The notes: generated by a model not told the origin, from the letters alone. DNA of 64,000 bases from Litorimonas sp964352855 (GCA_964352855.1 CAYGTR010000016.1:1-64000), one strand, 5' to 3'. Counted from the first letter of the stretch, positions 44,045 to 53,414 are shown. Translations and numbers: made by a program.

Positions 44045-45496
44045 CTATTGGAATTTCGTCCAAAACCCGGCCAACTTCCTTGTTTTAGGTGAGAAAACGG
44101 CGTCTGTGTACCATGAGCTTGCGGCGCGTTTTACGACTTCCGAGCGCGTAGGATAAGGCGAGATAAATTTCGTCAAACCGACAATCTTAATACCATTGGC
44201 CATTGCGAGAGATATAAGCTGAATAATCTCCCCGGCCCCTTCGCCCACGCAAGACGCCCCCAGGATTTTTCCTTTTTTTGTGGCCACAATTTTCACACCA
44301 CCATGTGTGTTGCGCTCAGCAATCGCGCGGTCATTTTCTTCGAATTCCCAATGCACGATTTTGACGTCGCCATGTTTTTCGCGCGCGTCTTTTTCTGTCA
44401 GGCCAATTGAGCCCAGCTCGGGTTCAGAATAAATCGCGGCCGGCATACGGTTTGTTGTCGCCTTGGTCATGAGGCGCCCGATGCCAGGTGGCATAAAATA
44501 AAATTGCTTAATAAGCTGTCCGGCATGGAAACCGGCCGCATGGGTTAATCCCCCCATATCTCTGGCAACGTCCCCCGCCGCATAAATCCGCTTATTGCTA
44601 GTGCGAAGGTCAGCTTCGACCTCTATTCCACGTCGGTCATATTGTACACCTGCGGCCTCTAAGTTTAACCCCTCAACAGTAGGTTTGCGACCTGCCGCGA
44701 CCAAAAGATGGGATCCTGTAATGACCTCACCGTCTTCAAGCTCAATCTCGACGCCCATTTGAGAGCCCTGCTTGACCGATCTGATTTCTTTGGTTTTCAC
44801 AGGAGTCCGAAATACAACACCCTCAGCCTCTAGGGCGGAGACGAGAATGCTGGCATGCTCGGGTTCAGACCGTCCCAAAGGTGCGGCAATGTCAATGATC
44901 GTGACATCACTGCCCAGGCGTCGAAAAGATTGCCCAAGCTCTAATCCGATAGGCCCTGCGCCCACGACAAGCAAATGCTGTGGCAGACTACCGACTGTAA
45001 AGATGTCCTCATTCGTTAGATAAGGCGTATCCACCAACCCCGGTATCGGCGGCGCGGCGGCGCGTGAGCCTGTTGCAACCACAAAGCGCTTGGCTTTGAC
45101 CTCTGTGGTTTCGGACACAACTGTATTGGTATCCGCAAAAGAGGCATATTCCCGAATGACGGTGCAGCCCAAGCCTTCAAACCGCTCTTGACTGTCAACG
45201 GGCGCGATAGTGTCTATGACACCTTTGATATGTGCTTTGACCGCTTCGAAATCGACTTTGGGTTTGACGGGTTTGATGCCGAATTCCGCGCCTGCGGTTT
45301 GGGCATGCGCCGCCTTGCCGGCTGCAATCATAGCCTTAGAGGGAACGCAACCTGAATTGAGGCAATCGCCGCCCATCTCTTCGGCCTCGAACAGAACGAC
45401 GGAGCGCCCTAATTGCGCAGCACCCGAAGCAATAGACAGCCCCGCAGACCCCGCGCCGATGATGCAAATATCAACATTATACTGTGTTTTGGTCAT
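44045..45496 (-). CDS. Pyridine nucleotide-disulfide oxidoreductase (dihydrolipoamide dehydrogenase/mercuric reductase-like)
   Basis: This 483-residue FAD enzyme has the N-terminal dinucleotide motif GAGSAGL (14-20), the redox-active pair in GGDCLNSGCVPSK (C45 and C50), a second Rossmann motif VVGAGPIGLELG, and the FAD-binding YAAGDVA region. It lacks an HMA domain and the paired C-terminal cysteines of MerA, so it is not an evident mercuric reductase. It is not next to a 2-oxo acid dehydrogenase operon. It is followed upstream by a VTT-domain membrane protein 20 bp away, a pairing seen in many bacteria; the reaction is unproven. Confidence 0.88.
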   Translation of the reverse strand: MTKTQYNVDICIIGAGSAGLSIASGAAQLGRSVVLFEAEEMGGDCLNSGCVPSKAMIAAGKAAHAQTAGAEFGIKPVKPKVDFEAVKAHIKGVIDTIAPVDSQERFEGLGCTVIREYASFADTNTVVSETTEVKAKRFVVATGSRAAAPPIPGLVDTPYLTNEDIFTVGSLPQHLLVVGAGPIGLELGQSFRRLGSDVTIIDIAAPLGRSEPEHASILVSALEAEGVVFRTPVKTKEIRSVKQGSQMGVEIELEDGEVITGSHLLVAAGRKPTVEGLNLEAAGVQYDRRGIEVEADLRTSNKRIYAAGDVARDMGGLTHAAGFHAGQLIKQFYFMPPGIGRLMTKATTNRMPAAIYSEPELGSIGLTEKDAREKHGDVKIVHWEFEENDRAIAERNTHGGVKIVATKKGKILGASCVGEGAGEIIQLISLAMANGIKIVGLTKFISPYPTRSEVVKRAASSWYTDAVFSPKTRKLAGFWTKFQ

Positions 45497-45516
45497 TATA
45501 CTCTCTTATGCCGCGC

Positions 45517-46272
45517 TTAAGTTTCAACGGCTGTTTTCTTGAAAAATTTCTTATATATCGCCGGGATCATCGCCACGACACCCAAGGCAATAAAGGCAGG
45601 AAGAAAATTGGCGCCTGCGTCCCTGACGATAGCCCCGACATTGGCTGTTTCGCCTTTCGCCGCCGCATCAAGCAATGTGCCGCGAAGGCCAGAGCCAATG
45701 AGCGTGTAGGCAATCGTCCCGGGAATAATGCCAAGCGCCGTTGTGATGAAATAATCCCGAAATTTTGCACCCAAAATTGCAGGGGCAATATTCACGACAG
45801 CAAAGGGGAAAAGCGGAATCAAACGCAATGTGAACATGTAAGACAGCGCATTTTCGTTAAACCCTTTTTCCATTTTGGCCAAAAACGGTCCGGCAATCGA
45901 TTTTAATGTCTCGCCTAATGAGGTTTTGGCTGCGATAAACAAAATACAGGCGCCCATAGTCGCGCCTATAATAACGGCAGGCGCACCAACATACACGCCA
46001 AACAGAAAACCGCCGCCTATCGTTAAGGCACTGGCGGGTACCATAAAGGCCGTAGCGGCGGCGTAAATACCGATAAAAGCCAGCAGGACGAGCCAGAAAT
46101 TATTCTCGACCAGCGTGTTCAAATAGACAGCATTTTCGCCCAACGCCGTCGGGGTAAGCTGTTGGTGCCAGCCTTGAGATATCGTGATCGCCAGACCTGC
46201 TAATATAATGTATAGAGGCCACAATCTCACCCAAATAGACCTTATCGATTTGTCCTGAGTATCCGATGACAT
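45517..46272 (-). CDS. TVP38/TMEM64 (VTT-domain) membrane protein
   Basis: This 251-residue protein starts at ATG 46272, with AGGGAC upstream and the first helix soon after; an in-frame ATG at 46335 lacks a ribosome binding site. It has about six membrane helices. The VTT core shows GGGFLFGVYVGAPAVIIG and a second half with RLIPLFPFAVVNIAPAILG and GIIPGTIAYTLIGSG. VTT/DedA-type proteins are linked to lipid scrambling or membrane homeostasis. It is probably co-transcribed with the oxidoreductase. Confidence 0.88.
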   Translation of the reverse strand: MSSDTQDKSIRSIWVRLWPLYIILAGLAITISQGWHQQLTPTALGENAVYLNTLVENNFWLVLLAFIGIYAAATAFMVPASALTIGGGFLFGVYVGAPAVIIGATMGACILFIAAKTSLGETLKSIAGPFLAKMEKGFNENALSYMFTLRLIPLFPFAVVNIAPAILGAKFRDYFITTALGIIPGTIAYTLIGSGLRGTLLDAAAKGETANVGAIVRDAGANFLPAFIALGVVAMIPAIYKKFFKKTAVET

Positions 46273-46497
46273 AAACCGTCCCTGCTTTTTCGTCCTTATA
46301 TACGCCACGCGCACTCCGAATGCGCTCTTTTTCATGACGAGACAAGGTATCGTTCAATTTTCGGGTTCTCTATATGACAATGTTTGACTTGGCCTCTCAC
46401 GAGATTTCACCTTTTTGTGTCTTAGACACAGTGACCATCTTTATCATAGGACGCGTTATAAGGTATAAAAATGCCTGTCTTTCTACGCATCCTATGC

Positions 46498-46526
46498 TTG
46501 ACAGTGACCTCTCACACTCTTAAGGG
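46498..46526 (+). promoter_or_regulatory. Candidate sigma-70-type promoter for rpmH
   Basis: TTGACA at 46498-46503 is followed after 17 bases by TAAGGG at 46521-46526. The -10 match is poor, but the -35 and spacing are good and the rpmH start is 80 bp downstream. A palindrome with arms TGTGTC and GACACA lies upstream at about 46416-46430. Confidence 0.35.
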
Positions 46527-46605
46527 ACGCGTCTTGAATTTAAATGCAGCGCCAATGGACATTTAGAGGTCTATATCATGCATTTTATCCCTAGTGGAGA
46601 TTGAT

Positions 46606-46740
46606 ATGAAACGTACTTTTCAACCCTCCGTCCTTGTTCGCAAGCGTCGTCACGGATTTCGTTCACGTATGGCGACAAAAGCCGGCCGTCAGATTTTGGC
46701 CCGTCGTCGTGCAAAAGGCCGCAAGGTTTTGTCTGCATAA
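46606..46740 (+). CDS. rpmH: Ribosomal protein L34
   Basis: This 44-residue, highly basic protein begins MKRTFQPS and continues KRRHGFRSRMATKAGR and RRRAKGRK, the universal L34 pattern. It is part of the large ribosomal subunit. GGAGA lies eight bases before the ATG. It is the first gene of the rpmH-rnpA-yidC block. Confidence 0.98.
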   Translation: MKRTFQPSVLVRKRRHGFRSRMATKAGRQILARRRAKGRKVLSA

Positions 46741-46782
46741 GCTGTTTGGCGCCTTCGCGTCGAATATGCTTTTAGCCGCCTC

Positions 46783-47169
46783 ATGACGGCTGAGACACAC
46801 AAGATTTCAAAACTCGGCGTGCTGAAAAAGCGGGCCGAGTTTTTGTATGTTCGGGATGGCGCTTATCGGGCTCAAGGCGGAATCGTAATCCAAATGCGTA
46901 AAAATCCAAACCATCACGATCTGAGAGTTGGCTTCACGGCCACAAAAAAGATTGGCAATGCGGTAAGGCGAAATCGCGCGAAACGGCGTCTGCGCGAGCT
47001 CGCAAAAGCCTTATTGCCGGAACATGGCTTGCCCGGTCATGATTATGTTTTCATCGCGCGCAACGGAACAGCTGAACGCGAATGGACAGCCCTCCTTGAC
47101 GACACGCGAAAAGCCCTCATAACGCTTTGCAAACACTCTCAGGCTAAGCCAAGCGCAAACGCCTCATAA
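46783..47169 (+). CDS. rnpA: Ribonuclease P protein component
   Basis: This 128-residue basic protein has the RnpA signature RVGFTATKKIGNAVRRNRAKRRLRE, which places the RNR motif at the RNA-binding groove. It assists the RNase P RNA in removing 5' leaders from pre-tRNAs. It lies 42 bp after rpmH, as usual. In many alphaproteobacteria a small yidD gene lies next; none is seen between this gene and yidC (28 bp). Confidence 0.96.
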   Translation: MTAETHKISKLGVLKKRAEFLYVRDGAYRAQGGIVIQMRKNPNHHDLRVGFTATKKIGNAVRRNRAKRRLRELAKALLPEHGLPGHDYVFIARNGTAEREWTALLDDTRKALITLCKHSQAKPSANAS

Positions 47170-47197
47170 ACGTCATTATTACGGAACGATCAGACCG

Positions 47198-49000
47198 ATG
47201 AATGAACAGAAAAATTTTATCCTCGCCATGGTGCTGTCCGCCATCGTTTTGGTTGGTTATTGGGTCTTTTTCCAAGCCCCCCTTATGGAACAGGCGCGCA
47301 TCGACGCCGAAGCCGAAGCCGCGCGTGCCAAAGCCGAACAAGCCGTGCAAGGGCCTTCAATTGAACAAGAGGTTGTTCTCTTGCCGCGCGAGGCGATTTT
47401 AGAAAATAATAATTTTGCCCAAGGGCAACGTATCAAAATCGAGTCGCCGGGCCTAACGGGTAGCTTTCTCACAACAGGCTTGCGTTTTGATGACGTCACA
47501 TTGAAAAATTATGACAAAACGCTCGACCCTGCAGATGGACAAATCTCTATCCTCTCTCCCGAAGGGTCGCAAAAAGCCGCTTACATCACCGATAACTGGG
47601 TAAAGGCCGGTCTCACCTCTTTCGGATTTGAAACGCCTTGGGCCGTGGTATCAGGTGACAAATTAACTCCAGAAACGCCGATCACCCTCAGCTATCAAGG
47701 CGAAGGATTTGAAGTTCGCCGTTTAATGAGCGTGGATGACCGTTACCTCATCACACTCGAAGATACGGTGACCAATACTTCGGGTGCTGAAATTGCACTC
47801 CAACGCAAAGGTGTTTCACGTCAACATAGCTTGCCGGATGACCTCACAAACTTCTTTATCATCCAAGAAGGCCCTATCACTATTATCGACAATAAATATC
47901 TCGATATGAAATATAAGGGTCTCAGCAAAAAAGGAACTTGGACAGAAACAGGAGAGTCCGGTTGGGTCGGGCTTACAGATAAATACTGGTTAACGGCGGC
48001 GATTGCTCCACAAGATAAAACTATGACGGCACAGCACCGCTTCCTGACTATCAATGATCAGGACGTTTACGAGACCTCTTATGCGCTCTCAGCGGTTACG
48101 CTCACCCCCGGTGCCTCCATTACGTCCAAAGGATTTATGTTTGCCGGCGCAAAAGACCGCGATGTTCTCAAGAAATATGAGAGCGAATACGGCATTGCCC
48201 AAATGGAACGTGCGATCGATTGGGGCCTTGTCGGTATCCTCGTCAAACCGATTTATTGGGCGCTGTCACGCCTTGGGGAATTGCTCGGCAACTTCGGCCT
48301 TGGGATTCTGGCCCTGACGCTCATCATCAAGCTTTTAATGTTCCCTTTGTTCAACAAACAATATGAGAGCCAAGCGAAGATGAAGAAAGTGCAGCCTAAG
48401 CTGAAAAAACTCCAAGAGCGCTACAAAGATGACCGTATGAAATTGCAAAAGGAAATGATGGGTCTGTATAAAACAGAAGGCGTCAACCCTGCAGCAGGTT
48501 GTTTGCCCATCATTCCGACAATTTTCGTGTTCTTCGCGCTTTATAAATCTGTGTTTATTAACATCGACATGCGTCATGCACCGTTCTTTGGTTATATCAA
48601 AGACCTATCAGCCAAGGATCCACTCTCGATCTTAAACGGTTTTGGATTACTGCCATGGGACGCAATCCCCGGCGGCATTAGCCTTTTGGCTTTCATCGCG
48701 ATTGGCCCACTTGCCATTCTATACGGCATCTCCATGAGTTTGATGTATATGCTAACCCCGCCTGCAGGCGCGGGCGGCGAACAAGCCGAGATGATGCAGA
48801 AAATGATGAAATGGATGCCTTGGATATTCATGTTCGTTCTGGCCCCCTTCCCGGCTGGTCTGCTGCTTTACTGGGTCTGGAACAATGTTCTGTCTTTCAT
48901 TCAGCAATATATCATTACGCGTAGGTTTAAGGTCGACACACCGATTGATGTTTTCTTCCGTAAGATTACAGGCAAACCTGAACCCGAAACAACTGAATAG
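47198..49000 (+). CDS. yidC: Membrane protein insertase YidC
   Basis: This 600-residue protein has an N-terminal helix (FILAMVLSAIVLVGYWVFF), a large periplasmic domain (about 40-340) typical of Gram-negative YidC, and a C-terminal five-helix core beginning near LVGILVKPIYWALSRLGELLGNFG. The cytoplasmic hairpin QAKMKKVQPKLKKLQERYKDD and the segment GCLPIIPTIFVFFALYKSVF are conserved. It inserts membrane proteins with or without SecYEG. It is encoded in the canonical position after rnpA. Confidence 0.98.
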   Translation: MNEQKNFILAMVLSAIVLVGYWVFFQAPLMEQARIDAEAEAARAKAEQAVQGPSIEQEVVLLPREAILENNNFAQGQRIKIESPGLTGSFLTTGLRFDDVTLKNYDKTLDPADGQISILSPEGSQKAAYITDNWVKAGLTSFGFETPWAVVSGDKLTPETPITLSYQGEGFEVRRLMSVDDRYLITLEDTVTNTSGAEIALQRKGVSRQHSLPDDLTNFFIIQEGPITIIDNKYLDMKYKGLSKKGTWTETGESGWVGLTDKYWLTAAIAPQDKTMTAQHRFLTINDQDVYETSYALSAVTLTPGASITSKGFMFAGAKDRDVLKKYESEYGIAQMERAIDWGLVGILVKPIYWALSRLGELLGNFGLGILALTLIIKLLMFPLFNKQYESQAKMKKVQPKLKKLQERYKDDRMKLQKEMMGLYKTEGVNPAAGCLPIIPTIFVFFALYKSVFINIDMRHAPFFGYIKDLSAKDPLSILNGFGLLPWDAIPGGISLLAFIAIGPLAILYGISMSLMYMLTPPAGAGGEQAEMMQKMMKWMPWIFMFVLAPFPAGLLLYWVWNNVLSFIQQYIITRRFKVDTPIDVFFRKITGKPEPETTE

Positions 49001-49006
49001 CACGCG

Positions 49007-49672
49007 ATGTCAGACAGTTCCAAAGAGGTCACACATCAAGAGATAGAAGACGGACGCTTACTCTTCGCGCGTGACGTCGACTTCATGCGCAGTGCAGTTA
49101 GCCTTGAAACGCTGCCGCCGCCAGATCTGCCTGAAATTTGTTTCGCAGGACGATCCAATGTCGGCAAATCTTCTTTGATCAATGCGCTGACAAACCGCAA
49201 AGGGCTTGCACGGGCGTCGAACACACCGGGCCGGACGCGCGAGTTGAATTACTTCAACGTGGATGGCCGCCTTTTCATTGTCGACCTGCCCGGATTTGGT
49301 TACGCGAAAGCCTCAAAATCAGATATTGCCCGTTGGCAAACCTTGACCCGTGCCTATCTGCGAGGCCGCGCAGGGTTGCGGCGTGTTTTCTTACTTGTTG
49401 ATAGCCGCCACGGTATAAAGCCTTCTGATGTCGACGTCATGGCCATGCTCGATGAGGTGGCGGTGACCTATCAGATCATCCTGACCAAAATTGATAAATT
49501 AAAAAAAGGCGAGTTAGACAAAGTCACCGATAAAACCACCAAGTTTATTGCCAAACGCCCGGCAGCCTTCCCTGAGGTGGTGCAGACTAGTTCAGAAAAA
49601 AAGGACGGGCTAGACCTGTTGCGGGCTGAGATTGCCAGCTTGGCCTTGCCGCCTAATTTGGCTAAGAAATAA
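49007..49672 (+). CDS. engB: Ribosome biogenesis GTPase EngB/YihA
   Basis: This 221-residue small GTPase has G1 GRSNVGKSS, G2 in NTPGRTRE, G3 DLPGFGYA and G4 TKIDK with the SSEKK G5 region. EngB proteins act in large ribosomal subunit assembly. It starts six bases after the yidC stop, so translation is probably coupled. The order yidC-engB-argB is common in alphaproteobacteria. Confidence 0.97.
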   Translation: MSDSSKEVTHQEIEDGRLLFARDVDFMRSAVSLETLPPPDLPEICFAGRSNVGKSSLINALTNRKGLARASNTPGRTRELNYFNVDGRLFIVDLPGFGYAKASKSDIARWQTLTRAYLRGRAGLRRVFLLVDSRHGIKPSDVDVMAMLDEVAVTYQIILTKIDKLKKGELDKVTDKTTKFIAKRPAAFPEVVQTSSEKKDGLDLLRAEIASLALPPNLAKK

Positions 49673-49677
49673 ATATT

Positions 49678-50538
49678 ATGAAACGCCGCGCCAATGAAAA
49701 TAGCTGGACAACAGCACAAATTCTCTCAGAGGCTCTGCCCTTCATTCAACGCCATGCCGGTAAAACAATCGTGGTTAAATTTGGCGGCCACGCCATGGGA
49801 AGCGAAGAGCTCACCCAACAATTTGCTAATGACATTGTTCTTTTACAGCAATGTGGGCTTCGCCCTGTTGTCGTTCATGGCGGCGGGCCGCAAATTGGAT
49901 CCATGCTTGAGCGCTTAAAAATTAAGTCTGAATTTGTTGACGGGCTACGCGTCTCTGACATGGAAACTGTGGGTGTCGCTGAAATGGTGCTATCCGGTGC
50001 AATCAATAAATCGATCGTCGCGGCGATTAACCAAGCCGGCGGCCGCGCAGTCGGCATATCCGGTCGTGACGCAGGGCTGATTAAAGCCAAAGCCGTCAAT
50101 AAGGATTTGGGTTTTACAGGACAGCCGACCTCGGTTGACCCGGCCGTAATTAATACGCTTTCCGGCGCACAGCCGGGCTTTATCCCTGTCATTTCACCTA
50201 TCAGTAGCGGTGAAGACGGCAGGCGCTTTAACGTCAATGCTGATACGGCTGCCGGGGTTATAGCAGGTGCGCTTAAAGCCGCACGTCTTATGCTTTTGAC
50301 CGATATTGAAGGCGTTATGGATGCCGATAAAAACCTACTGACGGATTTGTCGACTGCGGATGCGCGCGGCCTTATTGCAGACGGGATTGCTATAGGCGGT
50401 ATGATTCCCAAACTCGAAACATCAATTACCGCTTTAGAAAGCGGTGTCGAAGCCGTGGTTATTTTGGATGGACGTCGACCCCATGGCTTACTTGTTGAGT
50501 TGTTTACAGATGTCGGTGCGGGAACTTTGATCAAATGA
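49678..50538 (+). CDS. argB: Acetylglutamate kinase
   Basis: This 286-residue protein phosphorylates N-acetylglutamate in arginine synthesis. Visible motifs are TIVVKFGGHAM, VVHGGGPQIG, the substrate-binding FVDGLRVSD, ADTAAGVIAGALKA and MIPKLETSITALESGV. Length is typical of the family. It overlaps the next gene by four bases (ATGA) and lies five bases after engB. Confidence 0.97.
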   Translation: MKRRANENSWTTAQILSEALPFIQRHAGKTIVVKFGGHAMGSEELTQQFANDIVLLQQCGLRPVVVHGGGPQIGSMLERLKIKSEFVDGLRVSDMETVGVAEMVLSGAINKSIVAAINQAGGRAVGISGRDAGLIKAKAVNKDLGFTGQPTSVDPAVINTLSGAQPGFIPVISPISSGEDGRRFNVNADTAAGVIAGALKAARLMLLTDIEGVMDADKNLLTDLSTADARGLIADGIAIGGMIPKLETSITALESGVEAVVILDGRRPHGLLVELFTDVGAGTLIK

Positions 50539-51665
50539 TGAAGCGAGCTCTCCTCAGTCTGGGGTGTTTGGCTATTTTGATGATGCCTGCTTATGGGCAG
50601 GATATTCCAGACCCAGAATTGGTCATAGAGACACAAACACCCACAACAGCCACAATTATAAACCCAACGGATGTTATCGGTTGGAATATTTGCAATGAGA
50701 CATCCTATATATTGCGGTTGGCTAACGCGACTTTGCGTGACAGCGAAGTCAAGGCGCAAGGCTGGCGCGAAGTCAACCCTGGACAATGTATTGTCGAAAG
50801 CGTTGTGCGAGGCGCGCCCCGCTTTCTTTATGCGGAAAGCAGCTATATCCATCGCGGCGGCATTCGGGAATGGAAAGGGGAAGTGACCCTCTGCGCCCAA
50901 GACAGCGATTTTGTCTCTGTCGCAACAGATGATTGCCGCGTTAATAATTTCCAGACACGGAATTATTTTGCGGTGAAGCCCGATGAACAAACCACTACAT
51001 TGATCGAGCCGTCGGATTTTGGCGAAAAAGCGCAGACGGCCGGTATTCAACGCCTCTTGCGAGATTCCGGCTATCAAGTCACAGGCATTGATGGTCTCCC
51101 AGGACGACGTACATCGCGTTCACTCCGCGAATTTCAAAAAGCAAAAGAGTTTGAAAACCTGCCGGAAGGCAACGCCCTTATCGCGGTCTTAGCTCAGGCT
51201 GCAAAAGATATCGCTGATGAGATTGGGCTCGAAATTTGTAATAAAAGCGATACCCGAATCTTTACAGCGATTGGTCTCCAAGAAGACGGTAATTGGACAT
51301 CTAGGGGGTGGTGGGCCATTGATCCGAATAATTGCGTTCGACCCGTTACCCACTCGATACAGGGGTTGAACGCGCATTATTATGCCCTTAAAGAAGCCGT
51401 AGCACCTGATATCACTGACACACGCATCGTAGGTCAAACGGGCGACAAAAAAATTGAAGATTTACGCCTACGCTCTGTCGCAACTATCCCTGCTCAATTT
51501 TGTATTGCCGAATCACAGTTCTCTGCACTGGGGCGTGAGCTTTGCTTAGAGGGAGGTTACGGAGTCGCAAATTTCCGCCCTTTACCAACTGATAAGGACG
51601 GCGTCAGCGTCTCTTTGGCAAATACTGATTTTGCAGCGCCAAGTGCAGCAGGATTACGCCGATAG
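50535..51665 (+). CDS. Exported protein with two DUF1036 domains around a peptidoglycan-binding domain
   Basis: This 376-residue protein has a signal peptide ending near YGQ (residue 22). Residues about 47-150 match DUF1036 (GWNICNETSYILRLA, GWREVNPGQC, RFLYAESSY); a second copy lies at about 237-355 (GLEICNKSDTRIFTAIG, RGWWAIDPNNCVRPV, HYYALKEA). Between them, residues about 165-225 form a PGBD-like unit (QRLLRDSGYQVTGIDGLPGRRTSRSLREFQ). DUF1036 proteins are common in alphaproteobacteria and of unknown function; the PGBD suggests cell-wall contact. Each domain has its own cysteine pair. It is coupled to argB. Confidence 0.9.
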   Translation: MMKRALLSLGCLAILMMPAYGQDIPDPELVIETQTPTTATIINPTDVIGWNICNETSYILRLANATLRDSEVKAQGWREVNPGQCIVESVVRGAPRFLYAESSYIHRGGIREWKGEVTLCAQDSDFVSVATDDCRVNNFQTRNYFAVKPDEQTTTLIEPSDFGEKAQTAGIQRLLRDSGYQVTGIDGLPGRRTSRSLREFQKAKEFENLPEGNALIAVLAQAAKDIADEIGLEICNKSDTRIFTAIGLQEDGNWTSRGWWAIDPNNCVRPVTHSIQGLNAHYYALKEAVAPDITDTRIVGQTGDKKIEDLRLRSVATIPAQFCIAESQFSALGRELCLEGGYGVANFRPLPTDKDGVSVSLANTDFAAPSAAGLRR

Positions 51666-51715
51666 ATACACGTTCCTTGCTTGCACCATTGCATGAGGGA
51701 AGTTAAGCGAACGCT

Positions 51716-52411
51716 ATGCAAAAAACCACCTCTGACATTTCACATATTCGCCATTGGATTTTCGATCTCGACAACACGCTCTATCGGGCGGATGCGGATT
51801 TCTTCTCACAAATTGATCACAAAATTACAGCCTATATTTCACGTTATCTCGCTCTGCAGCCTCAAAAAGCACGGTATCTACAGAAGGAATATTTGGCGGA
51901 ATACGGAACCTCTTTGTCTGGCATGATGGCAGTGCATGGTATGGATCCCGCAGAGTTCTTAGACTATGTTCATGACGTCGATCTGACAATGTTGGAGCCT
52001 GATCCACATTTAAGAGAAACGATCCAAGCCCTCCCTGGAAAGAAATGGATTTTTACAAATGGCTCGAAAGGTCATGCCAGAAATGTGGCCACTCATTTAA
52101 ATCTCTTCGATTTATTTGACGGGAGCTTTGGTATTGAGGACGGCGATTACATTCCCAAACCCAAACGATCACCCTTTATTAAATTTTGTGATATTTTTGA
52201 TATTGACCCGACACAGGCCATTTTTTTTGAAGACAGTGTGCGTAATCTCGAAGTCCCTAAACATATGGGGATGGCAACTGTTTTAGTCGCCTCTGATGAA
52301 GATTGGTCGCATGAGCCCGAAGTGACCCGCCCGGCAGGCAGCACGACCCGTGCGGATTGGGTTGATTTTGTGACATGTGACCTGCCGCAATGGTTGGCCG
52401 AAAACAGCTAG
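51716..52411 (+). CDS. HAD-family pyrimidine 5'-nucleotidase
   Basis: This 231-residue HAD hydrolase has the nucleophile motif WIFDLDNTLYRAD (D17, D19), the second motif FTNGSKGHA and the later Lys and acidic motifs PKPKRSPFIKF and FFEDSVRNL. It belongs to the group annotated as pyrimidine 5'-nucleotidase in alphaproteobacteria, which dephosphorylates UMP-like nucleotides. Substrate is inferred from the family. It is followed by a run of small uncharacterised genes. Confidence 0.87.
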   Translation: MQKTTSDISHIRHWIFDLDNTLYRADADFFSQIDHKITAYISRYLALQPQKARYLQKEYLAEYGTSLSGMMAVHGMDPAEFLDYVHDVDLTMLEPDPHLRETIQALPGKKWIFTNGSKGHARNVATHLNLFDLFDGSFGIEDGDYIPKPKRSPFIKFCDIFDIDPTQAIFFEDSVRNLEVPKHMGMATVLVASDEDWSHEPEVTRPAGSTTRADWVDFVTCDLPQWLAENS

Positions 52412-52512
52412 GCGTCTTCCCGTTTAAAACCGCTTGTTAATCTCAAAGCTTAACACTGTCTTAAAATCCATATCTCAAAATCAGGTGTTATATTTTAATA
52501 TCGGAGGCTGAT

Positions 52513-52836
52513 ATGCAGCCCAAAGAGACTATGCCTATTTTGCCCTACCCGGCTTTTCTTGTCGGTCGCTATGCCGCGCAGGCCAATGAAATCTTACGCG
52601 AAGCCGATATAGCAAAAAACCCTCAGCTTATCGAAGATACTCCGGGCCTCACCGCGACAGATAAACAAGTCATGGAAGCTAAGCTTTTAGAAACAACGCG
52701 AATATCGGAAACAGCGCTCTTATCTAATATTCAGGAAGACCCAGACGAAATGCTTTCAACTGCAGTTACTAATCCGCTCACGACGTCTTTAGAGCTAGAA
52801 GACACTGAGTCCCTAACGCTCGATTTATATACTTAA
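52513..52836 (+). CDS. Uncharacterised small protein
   Basis: This 107-residue acidic protein is preceded by GGAGG five bases before the start. Sequence is Thr/Glu-rich (TPGLTATDKQVMEAKLLETTR, shortened here) and probably helical. There is no signal peptide, membrane segment or cysteine. No family is recognised; the strong ribosome binding site supports translation. Confidence 0.6.
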   Translation: MQPKETMPILPYPAFLVGRYAAQANEILREADIAKNPQLIEDTPGLTATDKQVMEAKLLETTRISETALLSNIQEDPDEMLSTAVTNPLTTSLELEDTESLTLDLYT

Positions 52837-52920
52837 AACCTATATTATAAATATAATATTTATATTTTACCTATGTCATTTATCCCTTAATTTATTTTTG
52901 TAAATTTAAAGGTTTTCAAA

Positions 52921-53070
52921 ATGTCATTTTTTATAAATTCAGACTCTCATATTCATCTTGATATCCTAGGCATGGGCTACACATTGACGATGACCGAAGA
53001 AGAAGCACTTGGCATTGGCGATATTTGCGAAGTGGCCCGTTGGGAAGACGAAGGCGGTGCGAGCCTATAA
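52921..53070 (+). CDS. Small acidic protein, 49 residues
   Basis: The frame begins MSFFINSDSHIHLD and contains TLTMTEEEALGIGDI and ARWEDEGGAS. It is acidic, with AAAGG upstream of the start. The region before it (52837-52920) is very AT-rich and probably holds its promoter. No family is recognised, but composition differs clearly from non-coding flanks. Confidence 0.55.
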   Translation: MSFFINSDSHIHLDILGMGYTLTMTEEEALGIGDICEVARWEDEGGASL

Positions 53071-53089
53071 AGATCTTGGGAAATCATGT

Positions 53090-53120
53090 CGGCGCATATG
53101 ATGAAATGACACATATGCCG
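53090..53120. other. Hairpin between two small genes
   Basis: CGGCGCATATG (53090-53100) and CATATGCCG (53112-53120) are inverted around ATGAAATGACA. There is no T-run, so it is not a clear terminator. It may be a processing or regulatory site for the zinc-ribbon gene 39 bp downstream. Confidence 0.4.
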
Positions 53121-53158
53121 TCTCTTGTGACTTTCCAAATTCTCCTTATATCTAAATC

Positions 53159-53338
53159 ATGGTTGATAAAACGAAACCCGCCATTGCGATAAATATCAAA
53201 GCCGTAAAGTGTCCAAAATGCGCGGCACGTCAGCCGGCATTGCGTTTACCGCGGAACTTACGTCAGTTCCTCTTTGGCGGCTGGACCTGTGAGCGTTGCA
53301 CAACAGAAATGGACAAATTCGGGCGTCCCATCTTTTAG
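53159..53338 (+). CDS. Small zinc-ribbon protein, 59 residues
   Basis: CPKC (18-21) and CERC (44-47) are spaced as in a zinc ribbon, in a basic 59-residue protein (RLPRNLRQFLFGGWTCERC). It probably binds zinc and may bind nucleic acid or protein. It lies 76 bp upstream of def on the same strand. Function is unknown. Confidence 0.7.
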   Translation: MVDKTKPAIAINIKAVKCPKCAARQPALRLPRNLRQFLFGGWTCERCTTEMDKFGRPIF

Positions 53339-53414
53339 AGTTTTTTATTATTTCCGATAAACGGTTCTGACCGTTCATCTTGACCAAACGCCTTCGCGCG
53401 CCTATCTGCTCTTT

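Noticed and set aside
44045..45496. Mercuric reductase (merA)
   Set aside because: No HMA domain, no C-terminal cysteine pair and no mer genes nearby; only the general disulfide oxidoreductase motifs are present.
49875..51077. 400-residue open frame on the minus strand
   Set aside because: It lies antisense to argB and the DUF1036 gene, both of which match known families in full; its sequence is low-complexity and without motifs.
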